Origin: Pomphorhynchus laevis
Lineage: Eukaryota > Acanthocephala > Palaeacanthocephala > Echinorhynchida > Pomphorhynchidae
Length of the DNA: 64,000 nucleotides
Assembly: GCA_012934845.2 (NCBI GenBank)
Contig: WNNJ02000815.1
Location: 81,995-145,994, forward strand
Direction: 5' to 3'
Shown here in pieces: positions 41,925-53,640 of the stretch. Numbering within the stretch: the stretch's first letter is position 1; each line of letters starts with the position of its first letter. The notes below the pieces were generated by a model, which was given only the letters and a program-made list of their open reading frames with translations, made no database searches and had not been told where the DNA came from. Position numbers and translations under genes: made by a program.

Positions 41925-42575
41925 AATGAAATTATCTTATTTGTGATGGTCCCTCTAAAGTTGTGGCTTACGACCCTAAACACTTTCAAATTTTGAACTA
42001 ATCTAATGAAGCTTTAAAAGCATAACAGTTTTAATGGTCTGATGACTGAATGACTGCGATTGTTTTCAATGATCGGTTATGGGAGTTAATTCATTTTATT
42101 AACGAGGGTTAATTATCGTTTAACTATCTCGGACAATATTAACCTGTATTTCTCTAATATAATCAACATCACTTGTAGATTGACTGTTTGAGTTAAATGG
42201 GTTTTGGTATGAAATTATCCTATTTGTGACGATCCCTGTAAAGTTGTGGTTTAGGACCCTAAACACGTTCATATTTTGAACTCTTGTGATAAAGGTTTAT
42301 ACACATAACCGGTCTAATGATCTGATTGCTGGATGACTGCGATCGTTTTCAATGCTTGGTTATGTTCGTTAATTCATTTTATCAATGAAGGTTAATTGTT
42401 GCTTAGCGATCTTGGACAATCTTAAACCGTATTCACATAATATAATGCAGTATCGATTTTGTGATTGTCCGTTTTAGTTAAAGGTGGTGTTTCGACATGT
42501 AAAAATAATATTTTTTGACGATCCCTGTAAAGTTGTGGTCTAGAACTCTAAGCATTAGTTCATAAACTTAATTTA
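41925..42575. repeat. Tandem repeat, unit about 283-289 bp
   Basis: CCCTGTAAAGTTGTGG-type words start at 41951, 42234 and 42523. Between them run matching words such as GATGACTGCGATCGTTTTCA and TTAATTCATTTTATCAA. There are a little over two diverged units. No coding content. Confidence 0.8.
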
Positions 42576-43179
42576 AAATGTATTATCAACTTAGCGTATC
42601 TATCTGTAAAAATGCTTCAAACAGATAATATACATAAATTATTTAGCTCTTTTAAATACGATCCTGAGCATTTGATACATTTTTTATTAATCGCGAGTTT
42701 TAAGATTTAAATAAAAATAAATTTGCTTACTTAGTAATTTCGCAGTCTGATCTCGACAAAATTCTAATCACCGTAGTGTGAGTCGAAATGTTGACATATT
42801 TCTCGGCATTCGCATTTAAGCACAATTCGTATTGATGCTTAACACGAGTCTAACCAACCGTAATGTGCGTAACAGTTGTTTTATTAACAGCCGTAACGGC
42901 TGATTTGAGTTGTATAAGAGTTCATTTCTGACAGTTAACAGTTTACATTATTCATGCGAACTCATAGTTATTTAAACTACTAATTTTGTGCATCAATAAT
43001 GAAGATTACATCTCGAAAAGAAAACAACTTGAGAAATTAAAATTAAAATTTATTAATTAATTTTATCGAACTTAAATTTATTAAAAAACAAAATTGAATG
43101 CTGGGTTTAATGTTTAACATAATTTGTAACATAATTTTATTAATGCAATGGAGACAGTTATACAATGAAAAAAAGGATT
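42576..43179. other. AT-rich, no gene
   Basis: Nothing recognised. Confidence 0.5.
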
Positions 43180-43798
43180 TATTTTAACGTGGCAAATGCG
43201 TGCCAGCGCACGCTTACATGACCACAACAAAACAAGACTGTGAATCAGGTGTCGAGAAGGTGTGAACGGAGGAGGTGTTTGAATGTGATAAAGGAGGGAG
43301 CGCGGCGGACGTCGAGAGGGAGTTGATTCCAGGCGAGTGAGGCGGCGACGAGGAAGGATCAGAGACCGTAGTTGTTGGAGTAATTAGGAACGTGGAGTAA
43401 GAGGGTATGACAGGAACGAAGCGATAGCGAGGTGGGGCGAGTGTCGTTTAAGAAAGGAAGGTGATGAACGATGGGGAGTTGACAGCGATGAGACGAAAAG
43501 TTACGAGAAGAAGGCGGAGTTTGATGCGGATGTGGATGGTGGGCCAGGAGAGTTGGGCAAAATATGTGGATGTGTGGTCGAAGCGACGGAGACGAAAGAG
43601 CACTCGAACGGCGGTGTTGATTATTCGTTGTAGGGGTAGGATGATGAATTTTGGAGAATTTGCGAAAAGGCTGAGGCAGTAATCGATTTTAGGGAAAATA
43701 AGCGATGAAAGAAGAGACATACAAGAACGGAAGTCGATAAGGGGGCGGATACGGCGGATGTCACGAAGAATTAAGTTAGACGAGCGGACCTTGTCACG
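43180..43798 (-). mobile_element. L2-like LINE 3' end
   Basis: MSLLSSLIFPKIDYCLSLFA, NTAVRVLFRLRRFDHTSTYF and PLAWNQLPLDVRRAPSF words, then a clean terminal block with the hairpin at 43198-43213 (GCGTGC-CAGC-GCACGC). Confidence 0.75.
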
Positions 43799-43989
43799 GC
43801 AAAACGTTTTGAAACAGTTTTGTCTTTTGCATTGAAGAAAATTTTCTAGTTATTTTTATTATGCGATGCTCGTGAAAAATCTAGGACATGATTAAATTTA
43901 CTCTGAAATCAATCCTACGAGATATAGAAACTTTAAAAGTCACGTTATTAATATAACATTAGTTTTTACGGGTATACTTTTAAACAACA

Positions 43990-45090
43990 ACTGTTAACTT
44001 TATTTTATTCATTGTTATTATATGTCGACTTCCGAAGGAGCTGAAGCTCGTAAGGAAGCATCACATCGAATAAAACAACAGAGAAAAAACGAAAGAAAAA
44101 CACCAAGAGTTCACGAGGTCAAGCTTTAGGCGTTCTTTGAATTGCGCAGCAGAAGAGCTGTTGATCACACCAGGTGATAATCCATTCCATCGTTTACAGA
44201 CGCGATCCATCACTGTCGTGCAATTTGTTCGATGCTTTGAGCGATGCTTCAAACATAGCTCGTGTCCACGTAACATTGAGGATTCACGAAGACAGAACAG
44301 CTGCTTACACGGATGGTTAGGCACGCGCAGCGACATCCACACTAGTGTAAGATCTGCAATCAATAGATCGCATTCAATAGATCTTATACCCAACGTCTCT
44401 AATCTAACTGGATAAGGAATGGAGCGAGTTGTCGGAACTAAGTGCGTGGCTCTTCTCAAAATGTTGTCGAATTTACTCAATTCTGATTTCAGTTGAGGGT
44501 GTGTCGCGTGAGATGCATAGAGTATATGTGATTTTAAGACTCGAATATACAATGCGTAAAGCCTTTGGCTCAAGTCGTCTGACGTATTGATGAAGAAATC
44601 CTAAAATTCTACGGCATTTTGCAATAATCGCAGAAGAATGAAGACGAGATTTTAAATTGGAGGAGATAACAACACCTAGATCAGTAAAGTGATTTACTTA
44701 TTCGATAACTGTTGAGCTCAATTGATAAGAAGCGGAAGGTAATCGGAATTGACCAATTATCATATGTCGACATTTACTAACATTGATTACTAAGCCGTGT
44801 GATGAACACCAACTACTAACTTTATCCAAATGTGATTGTAGTAGGGGAGAGCTAGAACAACCATCAAATAAAGGGCACCACAGTTTCATGTCATCGGCGT
44901 ATAATATGCACTGGCATGTAACATTTTCCGCGATTTCGTTGATGTAGATATTAAACAAAGTGGGACTAAGGATACAGTCTTGAGGAACACCTTTAGTGAG
45001 ATATTGCCATTCAGAAAGAGAATCACCAACTCGCTTAGCAAAGGAACGTCTAATCAAGAATTCACGTATCCAGAGACAAACGTGCATTGA
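43990..45090 (-). mobile_element. CR1-like LINE, RT block B to 3' end
   Basis: 45087-44698: FLIRRSFAKRVGDSLSEW, GVPQDCILSPTLFNIYINEI (D for G in PQG), CILYADDMKLW (catalytic box intact). 44573-44061: LRRATHLVPTTRSIPYPVRL, LRGHELCLKHRSK and CKRWNGLSPGVINSSSAAQF. It is a fourth CR1 subfamily, 5'-truncated. Confidence 0.75.
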
Positions 45091-45889
45091 AAATCCGTAA
45101 TTTTCAAGTATCCACAGTAAAATTGGATGAACGAAGATCGGAATAAAGTAGAAAACATTACAATTTATTGTATATTGTAACGTAATAATGAGTTCGTGCT
45201 TTTTGAGTTAGTTTCGCGCAAGCTTTTGTGTTTTGTATTTTTACATTTTAATATCTCGTTTCCAATTATTTCTTTGAGTCCGTCTTATTGTCATGTAATG
45301 TCAGTCTATTGCGGTGGTTCCCATCTTTTTACATGGCGGCACACAGTTAAGCTCTTTAACTTTTATGAGGATGTGCTTTGAAATAGGACACGGGCTACAC
45401 AACCTTTTACAGCTATTTTTGTTGTCTATGACGCTTTAATACAGAGATATTCAAAATTAACGAAAATTACAATTTTTTTCAGTAAAACAACTTAAATTCA
45501 GCAACTGTAGGGCAGAGACATTCAGGAATTGTAACATAATTTGTATAAGTATCACCATTTAGATATCACATCTTCAAAACTGATAATTTTTACAAAAAAT
45601 GATTTTTAATTTTTTGCTTAAATTTTTTTTTCAAAATGTTATGACATATGGATATTTTTATTCAACCTTTCGATAATAGAGTGGTTAAGTAAATACTGAA
45701 ATATTAAGGTCGCATTAGAATCATTTAAATTTTAACAATTCAAATTTAATTACAATGTTTTCAAATTCACACTATTTCATCTAATAACCATAATTTGATA
45801 TGGACTTTTTAATTATTATAATTATTTTTTGTTGTTACAAATAAAATACTTATTTTAACTAAAATATAATTTTTAAATGTTATTTAATT

Positions 45890-46380
45890 TGTTTATAGAA
45901 TTTGATATTTTATGCCTTCCTTCATCCGGACATCGAAAATATTCACATTGATATACCCAGCTTTTCAGCCTTTCCTCGCAATTTACTTTATCTTTGCATT
46001 GTTCATCTATCAGTCACATAAATTTAAAATAGTTGTCATCTACGTAGGTTAAGTATATGAAGACATGAGCTAAACATAATCCGAAAAGTCACAACTCAAA
46101 TTTACCTTCACATGGCTTGCCATGCTCTTAGCCCGCTTCCTGACTCATTGTATTATTAATTATTATTTTATTTTAAAATGCATAGAATTAAAAAGGAGGT
46201 TAAATGCACACACTATTTTCGTAATTTGTCTTTGGATCTAACCAAAATTAAAAAAATATTAAATTATATGATTTGATGAGGTTAAATGCACACATTAATT
46301 TGTATTTGGATCCATTAAAAAATATTAAATAATATGATTTGATGACATATAATTTATTGATCATCTAAAAATCGTTTTCA
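45890..46380. repeat. Diverged direct repeat, left copy
   Basis: TGATATTTTATGCCTTCCTT, CGGACATCGAAAATATTC and TTAAAATGCATAGAATTAAA correspond in order to words at 47030-47510. The last 80 bp (AGGTTAAATGCACACA...GATTTGATG) are tandemly duplicated. Confidence 0.65.
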
Positions 46381-46504
46381 TTTAAATTAGTTTCTTGATT
46401 ATAAATATTACATTTGTTTGAATGTAGTATTACATGAGGAAGAATTTGGAAAATTTTATATTATAATGAATAATTTGATTCTATTGTCAAATTTAGCACT
46501 GCTC

Positions 46505-46985
46505 CTTTTCTATGTACCAATGCAGTTCCTCCTGATGACACTTAATCCTTATTCTGATACATCGTATGTTATTTATTAGTCAATTCATAATAAGTAACTT
46601 TTGTTTTAAATTTCAATTTTTAATTTTATCTTGATATAAATTATATATAGTCTTTTTTAAAACCGATTCATTTTACTTGGCAAATGCGTGCCGGTGCACG
46701 CTTACATGATCACGAGAAAAAACAAGCAAAAATCTAAATCATGTGTCGAGAAGGTGGGAACGTTGGAGGTATTTAAATGTGATAAAGGATGGAGCGCGAG
46801 GAGGTGTTTGAATATGTCGAGAGCGAGCTGATTCCAGGGGCGAGTTAGGCGTCGATGAGGAAGGATCGGAGACCTTTTTATTTAATTATTTATTACTTAT
46901 TTATTTTTTATTTAGCAATATTTTTAATTTATAAATAATATAAAATGCGTAGACTTAGTTAGCTGATCTGATTAGTTTTACTAAA
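46505..46985 (+). mobile_element. Module plus MITE-like copy, split by L2
   Basis: CAGTTCCTCCTGATGACACT (module end) leads into TGATACATCGTATGTTATTT at 46555 and part of the interior. After the L2 piece the interior resumes near 46875 and ends GCGTAGACTTAGTTAGCTGA. Confidence 0.65.
46667..46874 (-). mobile_element. L2-like 3' end fragment
   Basis: Terminal block TTGGCAAATGCGTGCCGGTG with hairpin at 46686-46701, then about 170 bp of the C-terminal coding end. Confidence 0.7.
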
Positions 46986-47029
46986 ATGTAATTTTTAAAT
47001 TACATTTAAAAATTGAAATGCAATATTAA

Positions 47030-47510
47030 TTTGTCAAGATTTTAATATTTTATGCCGCCCTTCTTCCGAACATCGAAAATATTCGGATTTTTCCTACATA
47101 ACCTGCTCTTTTTCTATGTCATTTACAGAAATATATTTTTTCTTGATCATACCTAAAAATCATCAGTTACACTATTTTAAGAAATTAAAACACTTGCAGC
47201 TTTTCTTTACAATTTGTTTCATTTTTTCAAAGATCCATCAACCAGTCCCTTAATATTTCAAAAAGTGGACATCGACGTAAGATAACTATAAGAAATCCGA
47301 AATTTTGTACTCTGCTTTACTTTTATATGACTGGTTATACCCTGCGCCCCCACTTCTACGCATTGCTTACTACTTACCATGCATATTTATTTCATCTTTA
47401 AGTGCCTAGAATTAAAAAGGGTGTTAAATATTATGCGAACATATTATTTTCTAAATATTTACTTGTATCTAGCCAAAATAAAAAACTATTAAATTTTAAT
47501 TATTAAAATT
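47030..47510. repeat. Diverged direct repeat, right copy
   Basis: Counterpart of 45890-46380, with TAATATTTTATGCCGCCCTT and CGAACATCGAAAATATTC. Confidence 0.65.
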
Positions 47511-48097
47511 AAAATATTAATGCTAATGATACCCTGATATTTTAGTATTTACTTTATCTCTCTATTATCGAAGGTTTGGATAAAAGCATCAATATGTCAC
47601 AATGTGAAATTTTGAGAAAAAATAAATTTTTATTAAAAAATACCTTTAATGACAAATAAAATCCGTGAAGATGAACTGCATATGGTGTCATCTAATCAAA
47701 TTATGTTATAATAAACGAGAGCATCATCATTCCAGTTGCTAATTTTGAATTTTTAACTCGAAAACTATTATTTTTATACTATTTTTTATTTAAATTTTGA
47801 ATAACTTTATACTGTAGCATTCTAGATAGTAACGCCCTTAGTTGGATCTTTAAACTTTCCTAATTTTACCTATAAATTTTATATCAAACATTTCCTAATC
47901 CCTAGATACATTCTAAAGTTCAACCCTTTTACAACACAACCCATCACTAAAAATGAATATTTTTTACCTCTGCTTTAATTTCTATTCAAAGCGAATACTT
48001 ACATTCGTTTACGAATTCTCCATGGCACACCACTAATCATATCGCAGTACACTGATGTGCGACGATAAACCAGTGGTTGGGAACAACTGATTTATTG

Positions 48098-49194
48098 CCA
48101 TGTAATGACGAGTTCATGATTTTGAGTTAGTTTTCAGCACCTTTTAGTGTTTACTTTGTATATTTACATTTAAGTATCCTATTAACAATCAGGGCTTTTT
48201 ATACGCTAGTTCTTCTTAGGTTGTTATCGTTATTTCAAGATATCTGAATAAGGTGCTCTGATTTCGCATTTAAGTGCTTTGCTAAAACTTTTTAGATCAA
48301 CAGAGCACAGCCAGTTCTTTGCTACTCAACACCCCTGTATTTGCGATTACAATCGATGGATAACAGCTTTCTGTTTTCCATCGATTAGGTGATGTATTAC
48401 CCACCTAACCGCAACTAGAGTAGATACAAAAAATCCTGTGTTCTGTATACTTGTTACTTATTGAACAAAATGAATAACTTTCTAAAAATATCAAATGCAT
48501 CTAAGGTGAGCGCAAATGTAAACTTTCGATACTTAATGTGTTCTTTACATCAGTGCTTCCCTAACAAATCGTCCCGACCTTAATCGGCTCATTGGGTTTA
48601 TATGTTCAATAAGGATCTTGGGAATCTTCACAACTAAGACTGTTGTCTATAAAGACAACATTGTCTTCAACATTGTCTTCGAAACATGCCCGATTTCGAA
48701 TATTTTATCGCAAATTGCAAACAATCGTGACATTATAGTAATAATATCAAATTAATTAAAATTTTATTAATTTTTATCACAAATAATTATTTAAATTGTT
48801 TTTAATAATTGCTTTACAAATGCTTTAAACTAACAATAAATTAAAGTCTAGCGCTTTTTATAATATTTTTGAGACAACCACAATTTATTTGTAGTGAAAT
48901 TGATATTGCATAGAAGAAAATTATTTTAATTTAAGTTTAATTTAAAAATAGATGAAAATATATTTGTTTATTATGAAATATACAAATATCTTATTCCGAT
49001 TCTACATTAGATACAATTCAATCGCCACGGTATCGTATTATGAAAGCGTTTGGAAATTAAAAATCTCGTTTCGTGGACTTTATCATTTTTCGGAATGTTT
49101 TGAGTGTAAAAACACCTATCTGCTTATCTAAAAGTAAAAACTAAAGATATATCTAGAAGTCTCAATCTTACATATCCGTTCGTAACTAAAAAAG
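48098..49194. other. No supported gene
   Basis: The first 90 bp (GTAATGACGAGTTCATG...TATTTACATTTAAGTATC) repeat 45183-45262 on the other side of the hAT-like element. The remainder is AT-rich, with a tandem 12-bp AACATTGTCTTC pair at 48660. Confidence 0.5.
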
Positions 49195-50043
49195 ATTTAT
49201 TTTTACGTGGCAAATGCGTGCCAGTGCACGCTTACATGACCACAAAAAAGAACGCAAATCGAAATCATGTGTCGAGGAGGTGTGTACGGAGGCAGCATTC
49301 GAATGCAATAAAAGAGGAAGTGCGGCGGACGTCGAGTGGGATATGATTCCAGGCGAGTGAGGAAGCGACGAGGTAGGATCGGAGACCGTAGTCGTTAGAG
49401 TAATTGGAAATGTAGAGTAAGATGGAATGATAGGAACGCAGTGGTAGAGAGAGGAGAGGCGAGTATCGTCTAAGAAAGGAGGCTGATGATCGATGGGAAG
49501 TCGACAGCAATAAGACGAAACGTTACGTGAAGGCGGAGTTGTATGCGGATGTGGATGGTGAGCCAGGAGAGTTGGGCAAGATATGTGGATGTGTGGTAGA
49601 AGTGACGAAGACGTAGGAGCACTCGAACGGCGGAGTTAATGATGTGTTGTACGACTAGGATGATGGATTTTGTAGAATTTGCGAAAAGGCTGAGGCAGTA
49701 ATCGATTTTAGAGAAAAGAAGCGATGAAAGAAGAGACATACAGGAACGGAAGTCGATAAGGAGCGGATACGGCGGATGTCACGGAGAATTAAGTTAGACA
49801 AGCGGACCTTGTCAAGGACGATGGGTTTAAGCGATAGGTGATCATCGAAATGGAATCCTAAGAAAGTGACATTGTGGATTATGATAATGATTGATAAGGC
49901 AAAAGATACAACGGGTGTAGATATGATAGGTTGACGGAGAAGCATCCAAATTATTTTGGACTTGTCTGGGTTTAGAACCAGACGAATATGGTGGAGACGT
50001 TTGTAGATAGAAGAAACGCAGTTAGAGGCAGAACTACATTGCA
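49195..50043 (-). mobile_element. L2-like LINE 3' part
   Basis: KRLHHIRLVLNPDKSKIIWM, VTFLGFHFDDHLSLKPIVLD, KIDYCLSLFANSTKS, SLAWNHIPLDVRRTSSF and a clean 3' hairpin at 49216-49231 (GCGTGC-CAGT-GCACGC). The copy starts just after the YADD block. Confidence 0.75.
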
Positions 50044-50125
50044 AGATGACCTTCTTAGCCTGATTATATTTTCGTTTCTCAAGAGAAACAAATAAGATAT
50101 GATTCTAGATAAAATCACATTACAT

Positions 50126-50243
50126 GAGAGGAAATACATCATTGGCTTGTATTTGGTCAGCTGCTATGTTGGGTTTGAGGACTAGAATCTAAAATCTGAT
50201 AGCATGTTACTCATCATGATGACTTTCAATCATTATTCTAAAA
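50126..50243 (+). repeat. Repeat module copy
   Basis: AGAGGAAATACATCATTGGC, GCTGCTATGTTGGG and CTGATAGCATG match the minus-strand module at 740-862, ending ATTATTCTAA without the MITE-like terminal repeat. Confidence 0.6.
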
Positions 50244-50389
50244 CATGATTAATTATTAATCATGATTATTAATTATATATTAATTAAAATTTATTAATAG
50301 TACAAATTATGAAGCATAAGTTAAGTGATTTATTCAATTGGATCTACCCTTTGCGTTGTGTCATGAGATGCTAAATGTCTACACTCTTC

Positions 50390-51460
50390 TTTTCTCCCTT
50401 ATCGGCGACATGCCTTATATAACTCGTGACTATAACTTTCATCTGATGCAGTATCCCGACTATATCCTCCTCTAATCCCATGCAAATCAACTCTGTATCC
50501 ACGGCCTCGCTATTTCTGTCAGAAATTGTCTTATGTCAATTTCCGACAATCCATCATCTCTTCGTCTAGCTCTTAATTCTGAAAAATCCAAAATCATATG
50601 TATCATCCATCATCAATCACCTCGACATAAGTCCACCTCTTTTATCTGATAATTCAATCATTCTCCCAATCGTTGACAATATGATTTTTTTAGGTTTTCA
50701 CTTCGACAATTTCCTTTCACTCAAACATTTTGTTCGTGACAATGTTCACGCTTCTTTCTTATTTCTTCGTGACCTCCGTTGCATTCGCATGCTGATCGAC
50801 TTCCGCTCTTGTTTCCTTCTTATATCATCTCTCCTATTTCCCAGACTTGATTATTGTTTTAGCTTATTTGCCAACCTTTCCAATTCTGCGCTTTTACCTC
50901 TTCTTGCGTCTTCGCCGCTTCGATCATATCTCCCATAAACTTTCCGTCCTATCTTGGTCCACAATTAACCTTCCTGTTGAATTGCGTTTGTGTATTGTAA
51001 CATTTCGTCTTCTATTTTGTCACTCACCATCATACTCACACCTTGCATATCTTGATGATTCGCGTTCTGTCTTTTGACTCTGCGATCAAGTAATTATCTA
51101 CTTCTTCACGTCCCTCCGCAATCAGCTAACTACGCTCTTTTATCGTCGTTGCTCTACTTGCCTGACTCCTCCTTCACAGTAAATCAAGAAATGCATTCCA
51201 TCAACATCTTATCCAACTTTCAATTCTTCATATCTCTTTAACGAAACCACTCGATATTCTTTTTGTTTCCCCCGACTCCTTGCCACATTCCACTCATCTC
51301 CATTTTCTGCTATATACTTGATTCAATTTCAGCAACATTTTCATTTTATTTTCTATTTTTTGTTTTCTTATTTGCTTGTTCATTTTCTTTTACTTGGGCT
51401 TGTAAGCGCAATAGGGATGCATTTGCCACTATAAATAAAATAAAAAATAGACTTTCAACT
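50390..51460 (+). mobile_element. L2-like LINE, second subfamily, 3' half
   Basis: MIFLGFHFDNFLSLKHFVRD, DFRSCFLLISSLLFPRLDYC and LRLRRFDHISHKLSVLSWST match the 20.3-21.6 kb protein. The 3' end keeps TTGTAAGCGCAATAGG and GCATTTGCCACTATAAATAA with an A-rich tail; the terminal hairpin is lost. Confidence 0.7.
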
Positions 51461-51889
51461 AAACTCATTTAACCAAACTCGTAGACTTAGGTCATCCCAT
51501 CTTTAATCAAAGTGTATGAAGGACTTCTACAATAAAACGGTCACTGGTGTGTATGGGGCCAACAACGTCTAGCTGTCATGAAAAGATAAACGTCATTAAC
51601 GATCTTTAGTCTGCATTTACTAGAAATGTTTGAACGAATGTAACTATCTTGATCGTATCTTCGTGTCCATACTTTAAAACTCGATAACTATCCGAAATAT
51701 TCACTTCAATATTTTGCATCTGGTGTCATTACATCAGTCGTCGATCAAGTTATCAATTGACAGCAGTAGCGTTAACATTTTCACCTGTAAATATGTATTC
51801 CCTCAAGCCAATACACGCTGTGAGGTTCATATGTAATCCACGTAATATTAATTTTATTCTACTAATGATTGATTAATTTCAGTTTTTAA

Positions 51890-53640
51890 AAATAAAATCG
51901 CCTCAAGATGTAGCCGATACGTTTGCGTCGACTTTTCAACTCGTAACTAATAACACAGAAATTAACCAGCAATCTCGTGTAAGCCATTCACGAAGTTATT
52001 TTGATGTTACTACCGAGGAGGTTTATAGTGAGTTAAATTCTTTACGACATTCATCACCTGGTCCGGATGGATTACATCCCCAGATACTAAAGATATTATC
52101 AACATTTATTGCTTCACCGTTAGCTTATTTGTTTCAACTATCACTAGCTAAGTCAATTCTACCGTTAGATTGGAAAATCGACACTGTAGTGCCAGTCCAC
52201 AAAAAAGGAGATCGTCACAATCCTGAAAATTATAGAGCAATAAGCCTTACAAGTTTCGTATGTAAAATGTTAGAGCGCATATTGTATCGGCGATTACTAT
52301 CCTATCTTGAATCATCGAACTTGTTAGATAATTCGCAACATGGTTTTCGTCCTGGACGTTCTTGCATGTCTAATCTTTTATGTGCACGCGAAGCATGGGT
52401 TGATGCAGTTGCGCAAGGTAATGCAGTTGATGTCGTGTATTTCGACTTGAGTCGGGCCTTTGATAGGGTTCCCCACAATATGTTGATTAAGGCTCTTGCA
52501 GATTACGGAATTGAAATTCCTTTTATTCGATAGATTCACGCTTTCCTATCTGATCGTTCCTTCAGAGTTCGAGTTGGAAATTGTCTATCTAGACCGTCAA
52601 ATTTATCAATGGGTGTTCCTCAGGGATCGGTGTTGGGTCCATTATTATTCGTCATATTTCTGAATAGTTTGCTACGCTCTCTAAAATGTAAAAAATTAGC
52701 ATTCGCGGATGATCTTAAAATATGGAATGTCATTACATGCTATGTCGATATGCAACACTTACAAGATGACATATGGTTAATAGGTGGAGGGAACTGACCG
52801 AAATCATGATTAACATTACTAAATGTGTTCACCTCAGATTTGATCGTAGTGATTTATTAAATGATTATTCTGTTTGCGGTGAGATTATTCCCACAAATTC
52901 GTATACAAAAGATCTTGGGATAATTGTTCAGAATTCGTTTAAAACCGACCTCAATACTGAAAATATATGCAACACGTCGAGAAAAATTATTTACATGATC
53001 AAAAATACATTTAGTTCGCTTCCACCGTCTCAGTTCTCAGTATTATATAAGGCGTTGATCAGACCAATCATTGATTATGCTTCACCGGCGACTTTTCCTT
53101 CTACGCGTGGTGAAATAAACCAATTAGAAAAGATTCTTCGCCGATTTTCCAAGCTATGTTCTGGTCTTCGGAACATCGCCTACTGTGATAGACTAAGCCA
53201 ACTAAATATTACTTCAGTTTACACGAGATATGTGTACAATGATTTATTACAGTTATGGCGAATGATTAATGTCTTTCCTGGTTATCCATCGGAATCCGTT
53301 ATTCTAAATGATCGCCCGAGCCACAGATGACGCTCTTTATCAGTTGTTGTGCAATCACACGGGAAATGTCATAGATACTTGCGATTATTTCACAGGGCGG
53401 TAAACCTATGGAACCGATTGCCGAATTCGATCGTGTCTATGGCACAGTACAAATCGTTCCAGAATGCGCTGAGCATGTGGATAAAAAGAGAAGATTCTTT
53501 GCAGGAAATATATAACTACACGTGACAATTTATTATTGCTGAACTACATTTTTTCTTTTTTTCTTTTTCTTAATTTTGTAATCAGACAAAATGACTCTTT
53601 TATGTGTCAAAGTCTTGTAATAAATAATAATAATAAAATA
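51890..53640 (+). mobile_element. CR1-like LINE, RT to 3' end
   Basis: The copy starts before RT block 1 (SLRHSSPGPDGLHPQILKIL) and runs to the C-terminal domain (RIMINVFPGYPSES, WNRLPNSIVSMAQYKSFQNA) and a TAATAATAATAA tail near 53620. It is a fifth CR1 subfamily. Three frames are used in turn. Confidence 0.8.
52129..52533 (+). CDS. LINE RT fingers to block A
   Basis: 134 codons: IDTVVPVHKKGDRHNPENYR, QHGFRPGRSCMSNLLCAREA and DVVYFDLSRAFDRVPHNMLI. TAG at 52531 interrupts an otherwise continuous frame; MGVPQGSVLGPLLFVIFLNS and KLAFADDLKIWN follow at 52609-52797 (FADD catalytic box). Confidence 0.8.
   Translation: MFQLSLAKSILPLDWKIDTVVPVHKKGDRHNPENYRAISLTSFVCKMLERILYRRLLSYLESSNLLDNSQHGFRPGRSCMSNLLCAREAWVDAVAQGNAVDVVYFDLSRAFDRVPHNMLIKALADYGIEIPFIR

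Larger units (their letters stand above)
45312..48089. mobile_element. hAT-like non-autonomous element with nested insertions
   Basis: The left end CGGTGGTTCCCATCTTTTT and the inverted right end CAGTTGTTCCCAACCACTGG are hAT-type termini. Flanking 8-mers GTCTATTG (45304) and ATTTATTG (48090) match at 6 of 8 positions, as an aged target duplication. The outer 400-570 bp are inverted relatives of each other (for example 45600-45730 against 47516-47645). No transposase is visible. Inside lie a diverged direct repeat (45890-46380 and 47030-47510) flanking a MITE-like copy that is itself split by an L2 fragment. Confidence 0.6.
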
